Position numbers and translations under genes: made by a program. Positions 50,058 through 58,086 of a stretch of DNA of 64,000 nt are shown here, piece by piece (the stretch's first letter is position 1; every line of letters begins with the position of its first letter). The notes under the pieces are model-generated. The model saw nothing but the letters and a program-made list of their open reading frames with translations, did not search any database and was not told the DNA's origin. The stretch is from the NCBI RefSeq assembly GCF_040544555.1, contig NZ_JBEPKD010000004.1, positions 62,001 through 126,000 on the forward strand. Reading direction: 5' to 3'. The stretch comes from Halalkalibacter oceani (lineage in GTDB: Bacteria; Bacillota; Bacilli; Bacillales; Bacillaceae_D).

Positions 50058-51176
50058 TCATTCCTTTACTTTTTTGATAGCGCTTTCAAATCCGGCTTGT
50101 TTTTTCTCTTCCGGTAACGGTTTAGGAATATCACACTGATTCTTCACTGTATAATGCCGTCCTTCCTCTGCTGCTCTATGGAAGCCATGCATCACTTCAA
50201 GTACATGCAGCCCGACACTTCCATTCGCCCGGTGCTCACGATTCTCTCTTATCGCTCTGACAAGATCTAATACGCCTAGCCCACGCGCATTATAATCATA
50301 AGAATGTGTCAATTCTACTTCCATCCATTCTTCTTCCCCCTGCTTTTTCACATATACCGGCCCTCCAAAACGATTTGGATCAGGGACGCGCAGCACCCCC
50401 TTCGTCCCGAAAATTTCAATATTCGGGTAGTCAGTTTTGGCAAATGTATCAAAGCTTGTAATCAGCGTTCCAATGACTCCGTTTTTAAATTCAATCGTCC
50501 CGGCCAAATAGGTTGGTGTTTCCACAGGAATTTTTTCGCCATATTTTGGTTCGCTCGTAATGACTCTTTCTGAATAGGCTTTGGAGGCAGAGCAGGTCAC
50601 TCGCTTCATCGGACCGAGAAGCTGAACAAATGCCGTTAAGTAATAAGGCCCCATATCGAACATCGGACCACCGCCCCGTTCGTAAAAAAATGCCGGATCG
50701 GGGTGCCACCACTCATGTCCAGGTCTCAGCATAAATCCAGTGACAGCAAGCGGCCGACCAATAGCCCCTTCGTCAATTAGCTTTTTACACGTTTGAATGC
50801 CAGCTCCCAAAAACGTATCCGGAGCCGAACCAATTCGCAAACCTTTCTGCGCGGCAAGAGCGACAAGCTCCTCTCCCTCGTCAAGCTCGGCCGCTAATGG
50901 TTTTTCCACATAGACATGCTTACCTGCTTCAAGCACACGCCGGCTAACTTCAGCATGAACCTTTGGAATCGTCAAATTAATGACAACCTCAATTTCGTGA
51001 TCCGCTAACAGCTCTTCGACCGTGTAAACAAAAGGAATTCCGAATTTCTTTGCTTGCTGCTCTGCCTTAGTCCGATGTAAATCAGCACAAGCTTTTACGT
51101 CTATTTCAGCAAATGATTGACAGTTCTCAAGGTAGATGCTGCTAATATTCCCACATCCGATCACTCCAATTTTCAT
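50058..51176 (-). CDS. Gfo/Idh/MocA-family oxidoreductase
   Basis: 372 residues from the ATG at 51176; GGGGGCGGG lies 6 nt upstream, better placed than the in-frame TTG two codons earlier. Rossmann motif GVIGCGNISSIYL, VEKPLAAE near 92 (catalytic Lys), GGPMFDMGPYYLTAFVQLL near 169-187. NAD(P)-dependent sugar oxidoreductase. Ten nt after ThuA and 6 nt before the binding protein, so within the operon. Its 3' end contains a cre site inside the coding sequence. Confidence 0.88.
   Translation of the reverse strand: MKIGVIGCGNISSIYLENCQSFAEIDVKACADLHRTKAEQQAKKFGIPFVYTVEELLADHEIEVVINLTIPKVHAEVSRRVLEAGKHVYVEKPLAAELDEGEELVALAAQKGLRIGSAPDTFLGAGIQTCKKLIDEGAIGRPLAVTGFMLRPGHEWWHPDPAFFYERGGGPMFDMGPYYLTAFVQLLGPMKRVTCSASKAYSERVITSEPKYGEKIPVETPTYLAGTIEFKNGVIGTLITSFDTFAKTDYPNIEIFGTKGVLRVPDPNRFGGPVYVKKQGEEEWMEVELTHSYDYNARGLGVLDLVRAIRENREHRANGSVGLHVLEVMHGFHRAAEEGRHYTVKNQCDIPKPLPEEKKQAGFESAIKKVKE
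50075..50088. promoter_or_regulatory. cre site inside the Gfo/Idh gene, upstream of the binding-protein gene
   Basis: TGATAGCGCTTTCA, on the minus strand TGAAAGCGCTATCA, a full match to TGWAARCGYTWNCW. It lies 24 nt upstream of the binding-protein start, within the last codons of the preceding gene. CcpA could block an internal promoter or act as a roadblock. Confidence 0.6.
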
Positions 51177-51191
51177 CGTCAACCCGCCCCC

Positions 51192-51842
51192 TTATCGTGT
51201 CGCCCAGACCATTCCGTTTCGCATTAAGGTAATGACTTCCGGCATATTCACCGTTTTTGCCACATGTCCCAGGGAACAGTAATAGACCTTTCCCTTCCCC
51301 CAGCGTTTCGTCCAAACGACAGGCATCTCAACCTCGCCATTTGCCTCATGTGGCCCTTCACTAATTGGAAACTTTGTCGTCGCATGAACCTTTACAGCAG
51401 GGTCAACATGCATATAATACTGCTCAGAAACGACGGTAAAATCATTGATTCCCTCGGTAAGCGGGTGGTCTTGATCAAGAATTCGGACTTGATATTCAAC
51501 AAATTCATTGCCCGGGTGTGCTACCCATTGACCTCCCACCATAAATTGATAATCCACTGCCATCCGAAAGCTGTCTCCCATTCCTCCGTGCAACCCGGCC
51601 AGCCCTGTACCGGCGGCAACAGCGTCAAGGAGAGGCTGAAGCTGCTCCTTCGTGATCGTGCCCTGTGTCCAATTCGGCACGATTAAGTCATAGCCTGTTA
51701 GCTCAGCCTTTTCTAACGTTTCCAATGTATCCGTTATATCAACCTCATACGTTTCCTGCTTTAAAATGCCGGCCAGAATCTCAGCTACTTCAGCAGGCTC
51801 ATGACCTTCCCAGCCTCCTTGGAATATCAATGCCTTTTTCAT
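51192..51842 (-). CDS. ThuA-like protein (trehalose utilisation family)
   Basis: 216 residues from the ATG at 51842; AGGAGG is 8 nt upstream (a GTG one codon before is the alternative). Class I glutamine-amidotransferase-like fold of ThuA: ALIFQGGWEGHEPAEVAEIL opens, GTGLAGLHGGMGDSFRMAVD near 88-107 and MPVVWTKRWGKGKVYYCSLGH near 174-194. No Cys nucleophile is in the usual place, as in other ThuA proteins. The family is linked to 3-keto-glycoside metabolism with Gfo/Idh partners, and here it is flanked by such genes. Reaction not proven. Confidence 0.88.
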   Translation of the reverse strand: MKKALIFQGGWEGHEPAEVAEILAGILKQETYEVDITDTLETLEKAELTGYDLIVPNWTQGTITKEQLQPLLDAVAAGTGLAGLHGGMGDSFRMAVDYQFMVGGQWVAHPGNEFVEYQVRILDQDHPLTEGINDFTVVSEQYYMHVDPAVKVHATTKFPISEGPHEANGEVEMPVVWTKRWGKGKVYYCSLGHVAKTVNMPEVITLMRNGMVWATR

Positions 51843-51874
51843 CACCAGTTCCTCCTACTCCTACATGAACATTC

Positions 51875-52900
51875 TTATTTGACTTGATTTCGTTGAGAGC
51901 TCTCCCGAATGAGCAGCCTTGTTTCCAGCTTCTCTTGAAACAGCTTCATGTGTGGAGCGGCCAGTTGATTAACAAGCCGCTGGACAGATCGTTTGCCCAT
52001 TTCGAAAAAGGGAACATGAACGCTTGATAAAGCCGGATCACACATCGCGGAAGCATCGGAGTCATCATATCCAACAACCGCTATATCAGCTCCCGGCTTG
52101 ATCCCAAGCTCCTTCATCCGCTGCATAAGACCAATCGCCATTCTGTCATTAGCAACCGCAATACCGTCATACAGCTGACCTGATAACAGATCATCTGCCA
52201 CCTTATAACCACTCGTAAGACTGTATTGACCATAGAAAACCGCCTGTTCCTGTCCTGAAAGGCCGTGATCCTGTAAGGCTTTCTGATAGCCTTTCAAACG
52301 ATCAAGACTGTTCGAATAGGCAAGAGGTCCATTGAGAAAAGCGATGTTCTGACAGCCCTGCTCAATTAAATGAGTCACAGCAGCATAGCTGCCTGCCACA
52401 TGCTCAGCGTCAATTTCACAAAATTGCTCACCGTCAAAATGTTGGTTGACCAGACAGAAAGGGAAGTCGGCATCCCTTAGCTCCCGCAGTGAATCCCTTT
52501 CTTCAGGTGAATCCTTCGCGCCTAATATAATCGCTGCATCAATCTTATGACTCAGAAAATATTTTTTGTAATCATACGGCTGGCCGACACGCTGAAATAA
52601 TAGCAGCATATCATAGCCCTCTTTTTCAATCGCCTCGCCAATCCCATTTAAAATCTCAGAAAAATAATAAACAGAAAACAGCTTCACCTTTGGTAAATAG
52701 GGTAAAATCACCCCTATATTCCCGCTTTTACGTTTTGCAAAGTTTTTCGCCATCACATTTGGATAATAGTTTAGCGACTTGGCCGCTGCTAGGACTTTTT
52801 GCTTTGTATGCTCCTTTACCGCATCCTGTTCACTGAAGACACGAGATACAGTTGCTTCTGATACTCCTGCCATTTTTGCGACATCTTTTCTCGTTGCGAT
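51875..52900 (-). CDS. LacI-family regulator, apparently starting at an ATC codon
   Basis: 341 residues if started at 52900. A winged LacI-type helix-turn-helix (RKDVAKMAGVSEATVSRVFS) is followed by a hinge and a periplasmic-binding-protein-like effector domain (IGVILPYLPKVKLFSVYYFS and GYDDSDASAMCDPALSSV). Family members start M-(A)-T-x-x-D-V-A. Here the codon in that exact place is ATC, with GGAAG 8 nt upstream. The next in-frame starts are a TTG at 52936, inside an operator copy, and an ATG at 52999, inside the previous gene. So either ATC is used or the sequence carries an ATG-to-ATC change. It should control the surrounding operon with the sugar as effector. Confidence 0.85.
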   Translation of the reverse strand: MATRKDVAKMAGVSEATVSRVFSEQDAVKEHTKQKVLAAAKSLNYYPNVMAKNFAKRKSGNIGVILPYLPKVKLFSVYYFSEILNGIGEAIEKEGYDMLLLFQRVGQPYDYKKYFLSHKIDAAIILGAKDSPEERDSLRELRDADFPFCLVNQHFDGEQFCEIDAEHVAGSYAAVTHLIEQGCQNIAFLNGPLAYSNSLDRLKGYQKALQDHGLSGQEQAVFYGQYSLTSGYKVADDLLSGQLYDGIAVANDRMAIGLMQRMKELGIKPGADIAVVGYDDSDASAMCDPALSSVHVPFFEMGKRSVQRLVNQLAAPHMKLFQEKLETRLLIRESSQRNQVK

Positions 52901-52919
52901 TGTTGCTCTTCCTTTCTCG

Positions 52920-52957
52920 TTTGTACCCGCGTTCAATTTTTTGTACGCGCGTACAAA
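52920..52957. promoter_or_regulatory. Tandem LacI-type operators
   Basis: TTTGTACGCGCGTACAAA (52940-52957) is a perfect 18-bp palindrome with a central CG, as in LacI/GalR operators. An imperfect copy TTTGTACCCGCGTTCAAT lies at 52920-52937, centre to centre 20 bp away. Both are between the Gfo/Idh stop and the LacI gene, so autoregulation of lacI and control of the genes after it are likely. Confidence 0.65.
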
Positions 52958-52959
52958 TG

Positions 52960-54147
52960 TTAGCTGAATTTTGATTCTATTTCTGATAGGGCGACCCATC
53001 TTTTCAAGCTTGCGGAACGCTCAACAGCTTCCAGCACAGCCTGGTTTTTCATACCATCAACAAAGTTCGGTGCTGGACTTTCCCCTTTCTCAAGTCCTTT
53101 CACTAATTCTACTACTAGATTGATAAAAGTATGTTCATAGCCAATAATATGTCCTGCCGGCCAGTAAGCAGCGGCAAATGGATGCCCCTCCTCCGTGCAG
53201 CTTATTGTTCTGAAGCCTTGAACATTGACTTCATCATCGTGAAAATAAACATCCAGTTCGTTCATTTTCTCCATATCCCAACGAACCGAGCCTTTTTCGC
53301 CGTTAATTTCAAAGCGATTGCCGTTTCGATTTCCACCGGCAAAACGAGTCGCTTCAAAGGTTCCAATTGCCCCATTCTCAAAACGGGCGAGAAATAAACT
53401 GGCATCATCGACATGTACCGGTCCTGTTTTTGAGCTTGACGCACTTCCGCTTAAGCCGGAACTTCCTTCGACAAGCGGCCGTTCCTTTATAAAGGTTTCC
53501 ATTAATCCACTAACCTCTTTAAATTCCCCTACAAGAAATCTCGCTAGATCAATGCTGTGCGCAGCTAAATCGCCGTGTGCGCCTGAACCACACGCTTCCT
53601 TGGATAGCCGCCATACGAGTGGAAACTGCGGGTCCATTATCCAGTCCTGCAAGTAAATCGCGCGAATATGATAGATCCTTCCTAGACGCCCCGAATTGAT
53701 CAAATTCTTGGCAAATTGCACAGCAGGGGCGAAACGGTAATTATGGTTGATCATGTGGAGGACATTATTTTTTTCAACGGCGGCCAGCATTCGCTTCGCC
53801 TGCTCAAATGTCATCGCCAGCGGCTTTTCACAAAACACATGCTTCCCAGCTTCAGCTGCCGCAATCGCAATTTCCGCATGACTGCTATTCGGGGTTACGA
53901 TATCGATTAAATCAATATCGTCACGGGCGATCAGTGCTCTCCAGTCCGTTTCATAGCTGAGCCAGCCCATTTTTTCCGCCGCTTCCTTTACGGCAGCCTG
54001 ATCGCGGCCGCAAATTGCCTGAAGAACGGGTTCAACCTGATTATCAAAATAAAAGGAAACATCGCGATACGCATGAGAGTGAGCCTTTCCCATAAACTTA
54101 TAGCCGACCATGCCGATTCTGATTTTACGCTTCTCTACACCCACCAC
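52960..54147 (-). CDS. Gfo/Idh/MocA-family oxidoreductase
   Basis: 395 residues from a GTG at 54147 (AGGAGG 7 nt upstream). RIGMVGYKFMGKAHSHAYRD opens the Rossmann domain with the less common GYKFMG variant, CEKPLAMTFEQAK near 96 with the catalytic Lys, and a C-terminal domain with GDLAAHSIDLARFL near 193 holding the H in the D-x-x-x-H position. Overlaps the isomerase gene by 13 nt. Probably oxidises the sugar or cyclitol at one carbon for ThuA or the isomerase to act upon. Confidence 0.88.
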   Translation of the reverse strand: MVGVEKRKIRIGMVGYKFMGKAHSHAYRDVSFYFDNQVEPVLQAICGRDQAAVKEAAEKMGWLSYETDWRALIARDDIDLIDIVTPNSSHAEIAIAAAEAGKHVFCEKPLAMTFEQAKRMLAAVEKNNVLHMINHNYRFAPAVQFAKNLINSGRLGRIYHIRAIYLQDWIMDPQFPLVWRLSKEACGSGAHGDLAAHSIDLARFLVGEFKEVSGLMETFIKERPLVEGSSGLSGSASSSKTGPVHVDDASLFLARFENGAIGTFEATRFAGGNRNGNRFEINGEKGSVRWDMEKMNELDVYFHDDEVNVQGFRTISCTEEGHPFAAAYWPAGHIIGYEHTFINLVVELVKGLEKGESPAPNFVDGMKNQAVLEAVERSASLKRWVALSEIESKFS

Positions 54148-55103
54148 ATCTCCACCTCCTGTTTTTCAATAATGATGCTTTGTAAAAAGGAGATGGCTTT
54201 TTCGAGCCCTTCCAGATGATTCATCAATCCATCCTCATGCTCAATACTGATCGCTCCATCATAGCCGATCCTTTGCAATTCACTAATAATCTCTTTCCAA
54301 ATCTCCTCCCCATGTCCGTACCCGACTGTTCTAAAAATCCACGAGCGGTTCGCCAGATCACGATAGCTTTTTAAATCGAGTACGCCGTTAAGCGCACTAT
54401 TTTGCCGGTCAATTCTCGTATCTTTCGCATGAAAGTGAAAGAGAGCATTTTCCTTGCCCAGCTCCCGGATACAAGCGACTGGGTCCATCCCTTGCCAAAA
54501 GTAATGACTCGGATCAAAGTTAGCGCCAATCTGAGTTCCGCATTCTGTTCTCAGCCTCAGCATCGTCTCCGTATTATAAACGACAAAGCCCGGATGCGGC
54601 TCAATGGACGCGCGTACATTTTGTTCCGCCAAAAACGCATTCTGCTCCTTCCAATACGGAATTACTTTCTTTTCCCATTGCCATTCGGAGACTTCAGCAA
54701 AATCATTTGGCCACGTGCACGTGTTCCATACCGGATAGCGCGACTGCTCTGATTCACCAGGACATCCGGAAAACGTCACGACATTCTCAACCCCCAGCTT
54801 CGCTGCAAGCCTGACTGTATCAACGAAAGTCTGATGATCGTCCTGAGCCCGTTTGACGTTAGGGTGCAGAGGGTTCCCATGGCAGCTTAGCGCACTTATT
54901 TCCATACCGCGCGATTCAAATTCACGCTTAAAGGCTGCCAGCTTTTCTGGATTGGCAAGCAATTCAGTCGGGTTGCAATGCGCATTCCCCACAAAGCCTC
55001 CAGTCCCGATTTCCACGGTATTTATTCCCTTCTTCTGCAAGTAATCAAGTACCTCGTGTAATGGTTCAGTGGCCAGCAACACGGCAAAAACTCCTACTTT
55101 CAT
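54135..55103 (-). CDS. Sugar phosphate isomerase/epimerase (xylose-isomerase-like TIM barrel)
   Basis: 322 residues, AP-endonuclease-2/IolE-like barrel. Motifs VEIGTGGFVGNAHCNPTELL near 35-54, NVVTFSGCPGE near 105, IEPHPGFVVYNTE near 166 (metal Glu), NFDPSHYFWQG near 194 (metal Asp and His), HAKDTRIDRQN near 224. Ligands are consistent with a divalent metal. Acts on a keto- or aldo-sugar in the cytoplasm. First gene of the operon; it has its own promoter and a cre-like site. Substrate unknown. Confidence 0.9.
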   Translation of the reverse strand: MKVGVFAVLLATEPLHEVLDYLQKKGINTVEIGTGGFVGNAHCNPTELLANPEKLAAFKREFESRGMEISALSCHGNPLHPNVKRAQDDHQTFVDTVRLAAKLGVENVVTFSGCPGESEQSRYPVWNTCTWPNDFAEVSEWQWEKKVIPYWKEQNAFLAEQNVRASIEPHPGFVVYNTETMLRLRTECGTQIGANFDPSHYFWQGMDPVACIRELGKENALFHFHAKDTRIDRQNSALNGVLDLKSYRDLANRSWIFRTVGYGHGEEIWKEIISELQRIGYDGAISIEHEDGLMNHLEGLEKAISFLQSIIIEKQEVEMWWV

Positions 55104-55199
55104 GTAACCTCCCCTTCGCCTGCTTATTTATTTTATAGGGCTGCGGCTAAAAGGTTCTCAGCCTGCTCCTCTATAAACCTTGGAATGAACCTGATTTTT

Positions 55200-55249
55200 T
55201 GAAAGGGCTTTCACATTTCTATCCTAGCTGATCTTCCGAAAAAGTTCAA
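55200..55249 (-). promoter_or_regulatory. Promoter and cre-like site of the LacI/ThuA operon
   Basis: Minus strand: TTGAAC (55249-55244), 17 nt, TAGGAT (55226-55221), then TGAAAGCCCTTTCA (55213-55200), one base from the cre consensus, placed over the expected start of transcription. The -35 lies within a palindrome AAAAGTT-caac-AACTTTT (55240-55257) that could bind another factor. Confidence 0.6.
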
Positions 55250-55293
55250 CAACTTTTCTGAATTTTTGAAATAAAATGATCAAATGCCGACAG

Positions 55294-55362
55294 CTTCACT
55301 TGCTTCAAGCCCACTGCTTAGAGGCTTGGCAAAAGGGAAAAACACCCCTTCGGCCAAGCCTC
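55294..55362 (-). repeat. Dispersed structured element, partial copy 7
   Basis: Reverse orientation. First hairpin GAGGCTTGGC/GCCAAGCCTC (55321-55330 with 55353-55362), apex AAAAGGG/CCCCTT. After it on the minus strand AAGCAGTG and GGCTTGAAGC. No right half. It lies between the isomerase start region and the N-hydroxylase stop. Confidence 0.5.
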
Positions 55363-55384
55363 ATCGACACTTCTGTCTCCTTTG

Positions 55385-56698
55385 TTACTCCTCTTTACCC
55401 TCAATTCCAAACTGCTGAAAAACAGTTTGCGACGGTAGAGGATATACCTCTTCTCCCGTAATCGCATTAAGAATCATTTGGTTCCGTTGAACCGATAAGG
55501 CGAGGTTTGTCGCCCCGGCTCCGTGAGTATGTTCAAGATTCGTCAGTGTATACATATGCCCGCTACGCTCTTCCTTCCATTTCAACCGGTAATCACGGGT
55601 AACGGCGAAGCGTTTATCGTCCTCCCACTCCAATTCATTCTCCATCTCGATCAGCCAGCCGGGCAGGTTTGGCTTGTAGCCGGTGGCAAGAATCACCTTT
55701 TCTGAACGGAGCGTAAACGACTTGTTCTGCTGCCACTGATGACATTCAAGCCGATAGCCTTGCTCCTCCGGGACAATCCCGTCTATCTCCGTCATGGCCT
55801 GGATTCTGACCGGCAGCCGCTCTTTTCCAACAGACCGATAATAAAGCAGCTCATAAATGGCTTTCAGCGTCTCTTCCTCGACGCCTTTTCGCAAGCTTTC
55901 CAAGGTCGGCAAAGCATCCTGCCGCTGCTCAAACGAGAGCCGATGAAAATAATCGACATAATCATTGGAAAAGACCTCCTGTCCAAGCTTCCCCGACTCT
56001 AATTGGAAGAAGCCGGCCGACCTCGTTAACCAGGTGAGCTGATAGCGATGAGCCTCCTGCTGCTTCAACAAGTCATGAAAAATTTCAGCGGCGCTCTGCC
56101 CTGAACCGATGACCGTAATCGAACGCGCTTCTTTCATTTCTGCTGCATAATGAAGGTAGCTGCCGGAATGGATGACATCGTCATTGAGCACTTCTTGAAG
56201 CGGGGGCGGAATGAGGGGAACACTTCCTGTCCCAAGCACCACATGACGTGCCAAGACGGTTTTCTCCTCTTTGGTCCGAACATGTTTTATCGTCAGAAGA
56301 TAGACGCCATCTTGCATTTGATAGCGGCAATTGACAACCTCGTAGCCAAAATGGCAGTTTGCCAGCTGATTTGCCACCCAGCGGCAATACTCATTGTATT
56401 CCAGTCTAGGGATGTCAAAACGCTTAAAAAAATAAAACGGAAACATCCGATTCTGTTTATGAATGTAATTTAAAAACGTATACCGGCTTTGCGGATTGGC
56501 GATCGTAACTAAATCGGCCAAAAACGGCACCTGCAAGTTGGCCTGCTCCAGCAGCATTCCCGGATGCCATTGAAAGACTTCAGTTTGATCGAAGAATGCC
56601 GTCTTTAAGGATGTCCCCTCCTCCGCTAAGGCAGCCAGTCCAAGATTAAAGGGTCCAATCCCTACTCCGACCAGGTCATACTGCGTATACTCGTTCAT
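55385..56698 (-). CDS. Lysine N6-hydroxylase/ornithine N5-monooxygenase family protein
   Basis: 437 residues from the ATG at 56698 (GGTGAG 5 nt upstream; an in-frame ATG four codons earlier is weaker). SidA/IucD/PvdA family: FAD motif GVGIGPFNLGLAALAE near 11, NADPH motif VIGSGQSAAEIFHDLL near 195, and the ATGY motif LATGYKPNLP near 343. It hydroxylates the side-chain amine of lysine or ornithine, the first step of hydroxamate siderophores such as aerobactin or schizokinen. No siderophore synthetase, acetyltransferase or export gene is nearby and there is no Fur box I can see, so it is an orphan here. Confidence 0.9.
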   Translation of the reverse strand: MNEYTQYDLVGVGIGPFNLGLAALAEEGTSLKTAFFDQTEVFQWHPGMLLEQANLQVPFLADLVTIANPQSRYTFLNYIHKQNRMFPFYFFKRFDIPRLEYNEYCRWVANQLANCHFGYEVVNCRYQMQDGVYLLTIKHVRTKEEKTVLARHVVLGTGSVPLIPPPLQEVLNDDVIHSGSYLHYAAEMKEARSITVIGSGQSAAEIFHDLLKQQEAHRYQLTWLTRSAGFFQLESGKLGQEVFSNDYVDYFHRLSFEQRQDALPTLESLRKGVEEETLKAIYELLYYRSVGKERLPVRIQAMTEIDGIVPEEQGYRLECHQWQQNKSFTLRSEKVILATGYKPNLPGWLIEMENELEWEDDKRFAVTRDYRLKWKEERSGHMYTLTNLEHTHGAGATNLALSVQRNQMILNAITGEEVYPLPSQTVFQQFGIEGKEE

Positions 56699-56783
56699 CT
56701 GTCTCACCATCTCTTTTCGATTTTTTTAAAATCTGATTTCATTAGAGGGACAGCCTGTCCGGAGCGCCAGGGAAGGAGAACCA

Positions 56784-57401
56784 TTATTTACGTCCATAAT
56801 CCGCTTTAATCTCTCCCCATTTCTCTGTATGCCACTTCTTCACTTTGTTTTGATACGTGTTTGTCTGTAGCCAGCGCTCCGCCCGTTCGACGAGGGACCA
56901 AATATAGGCTGTTTCCTCCGTTCGTTTCAACGACGAGTTCACCTTTTTCTGCTTCACCCATTTAATCGCCGTTAAAGAATCGGAGTAAATCGTTTTCGTC
57001 TCACCGCGCTGCTTCGTATAAGCAAGACCGTGGACAATCGCCAAAAACTCTCCCATGTTGTTTGTGCCGATATGAATTTCATCGTGAGAAAAAAGCACCT
57101 CTCCTGTCCTCGTGTCGACGCCCTTATATTCCACAATACCCGGATTTCCCCGACATCCAACATCGACCGAAATGCTGTCGTAATCGATTTCTTCATCAAA
57201 CGTCGCCAGCGGTTCAGCACGCTTTGCCGATGATTGTTTGAAGCCCCCCTCGTTAAACGCCTTCTCCGCTTCTGCTTTTGTCGCAAATGATTTAAAACGA
57301 GCTCCTGTAAAGCCCTTCACCTGCGCCTCGCATTCCGCCCATGTAGGAAAGATCCCTGTTTTCCTCCCTTTCCAGACTACATAAAATTTCTGCTTTGCCA
57401 T
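56784..57401 (-). CDS. Viroplasmin-fused ribonuclease H1-like protein
   Basis: 205 residues. The N-terminal caulimovirus-viroplasmin domain (YVVWKGRKTGIFPTWAECEA, then VKGFTGARFKSF) binds RNA-DNA hybrids; then an RNase HI domain with four acidic residues: SVDVGCRGNPG near 76 (Asp), NMGEFLAIVHGL near 113 (Glu), YSDSLTAIKW near 140 (Asp), and GEIKADYGRK at the end (Asp). It should cut the RNA strand of hybrids. Bacillus YpdQ/YpeP-like and eukaryotic-type RNase H1 share this layout. The catalytic set is complete. Confidence 0.87.
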   Translation of the reverse strand: MAKQKFYVVWKGRKTGIFPTWAECEAQVKGFTGARFKSFATKAEAEKAFNEGGFKQSSAKRAEPLATFDEEIDYDSISVDVGCRGNPGIVEYKGVDTRTGEVLFSHDEIHIGTNNMGEFLAIVHGLAYTKQRGETKTIYSDSLTAIKWVKQKKVNSSLKRTEETAYIWSLVERAERWLQTNTYQNKVKKWHTEKWGEIKADYGRK

Positions 57402-57530
57402 GTCTGCACCTTCCTATTCCGAGAGCTGTTTCTCCTTGTTTGTCTGTGAAAAGCTCTTATAAATTCTGCCAATACAGAAATACTAACAGCGAAAGAGCTA
57501 TTTCACAAATGAAGAAAAGGAGCTGCTTCG

Positions 57531-57665
57531 ATGAAAAAACGTCAACCGCAAAAAAACAAAGCCCTGACCAATAACCAAACACCGCAACGCAACCTGTTTA
57601 ATCAGGAGGTCGCCAGCGAGCTTGTCGACGAGGGCGGCAACAAAGCGAATAAGAAGAAACAGTAA
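57531..57665 (+). CDS. Small basic, Gln/Asn/Lys-rich protein
   Basis: 44 residues, ATG at 57531 with AAAAGGAG 9 nt upstream. MKKRQPQKNKALTNNQTPQR, then a NLFNQEVASELVDEGG segment, then a basic NKANKKKQ end. The size and composition are like small spore proteins (YfhD- or gamma-SASP-like) but the family is not certain. Likely expressed in the forespore if so. Followed by a long intergenic stretch with the tandem element. Confidence 0.6.
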   Translation: MKKRQPQKNKALTNNQTPQRNLFNQEVASELVDEGGNKANKKKQ

Positions 57666-57693
57666 GGGCTTAGCTGGACAGTTCAGAGAGGAT

Positions 57694-58030
57694 AGCAGCG
57701 GCTCCGTTCTGCGCAAAGTTAAGAAGAGAAGAACCTTCCCCCCTGTTTCAGGATGCTGCAATGGCTTCGTTCGCTACTCGCATAGAGAGGAGAACCCCAC
57801 TCCTCTCTATGCTTATAAATGATGTAGCGACTCCGCACATTGCTTAGGACTCGTCCGAAAAGGTAAAAACCAACCTTCCCCCCTGTTTCAGGATGCTGCA
57901 ATGGCTTCGTTCGCTACTCGCATAGAGAGGAGGACCCCACTCCTCTCTATGCTTATAAATGATGTAGCGACTCCGCACATTGCTTAGGACTCGTCCGAAA
58001 AGGTAAAAACCAACCTTTTCGGACGAGTCC
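57694..58030 (-). repeat. Dispersed structured element, copy 8, tandemly duplicated with 140-bp period
   Basis: Units 57732-57871 and 57872-58011 are identical apart from one base (A at 57793, G at 57933). Reverse orientation. Each has, in plus coordinates of the first unit, GCAATG (57758-57763), GCTTCGTTC, GCTAC, terminal 13-bp hairpin (57780-57792 with 57800-57812), GTAGC (57824-57828), GACTCCGCA, CATTGC (57838-57843). The complete AAAGG hairpin (17 bp, 57987-58003 with 58014-58030) is present only next to the second unit. A remnant right half of a third element is at 57694-57714 (AGCAGCG, GCTCCGTTC, TGCGC). Confidence 0.85.
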
Positions 58031-58086
58031 TTGTATATTTACTTCTTTCTTTGGCTATACTGGGTGTCAAAAAGAGGTGATGGTAG

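Noticed and set aside
57719..57901. Minus-strand frames starting MQHPETGGK at two places
   Set aside because: They arise from the 140-bp duplicated non-coding element, not from a protein family.
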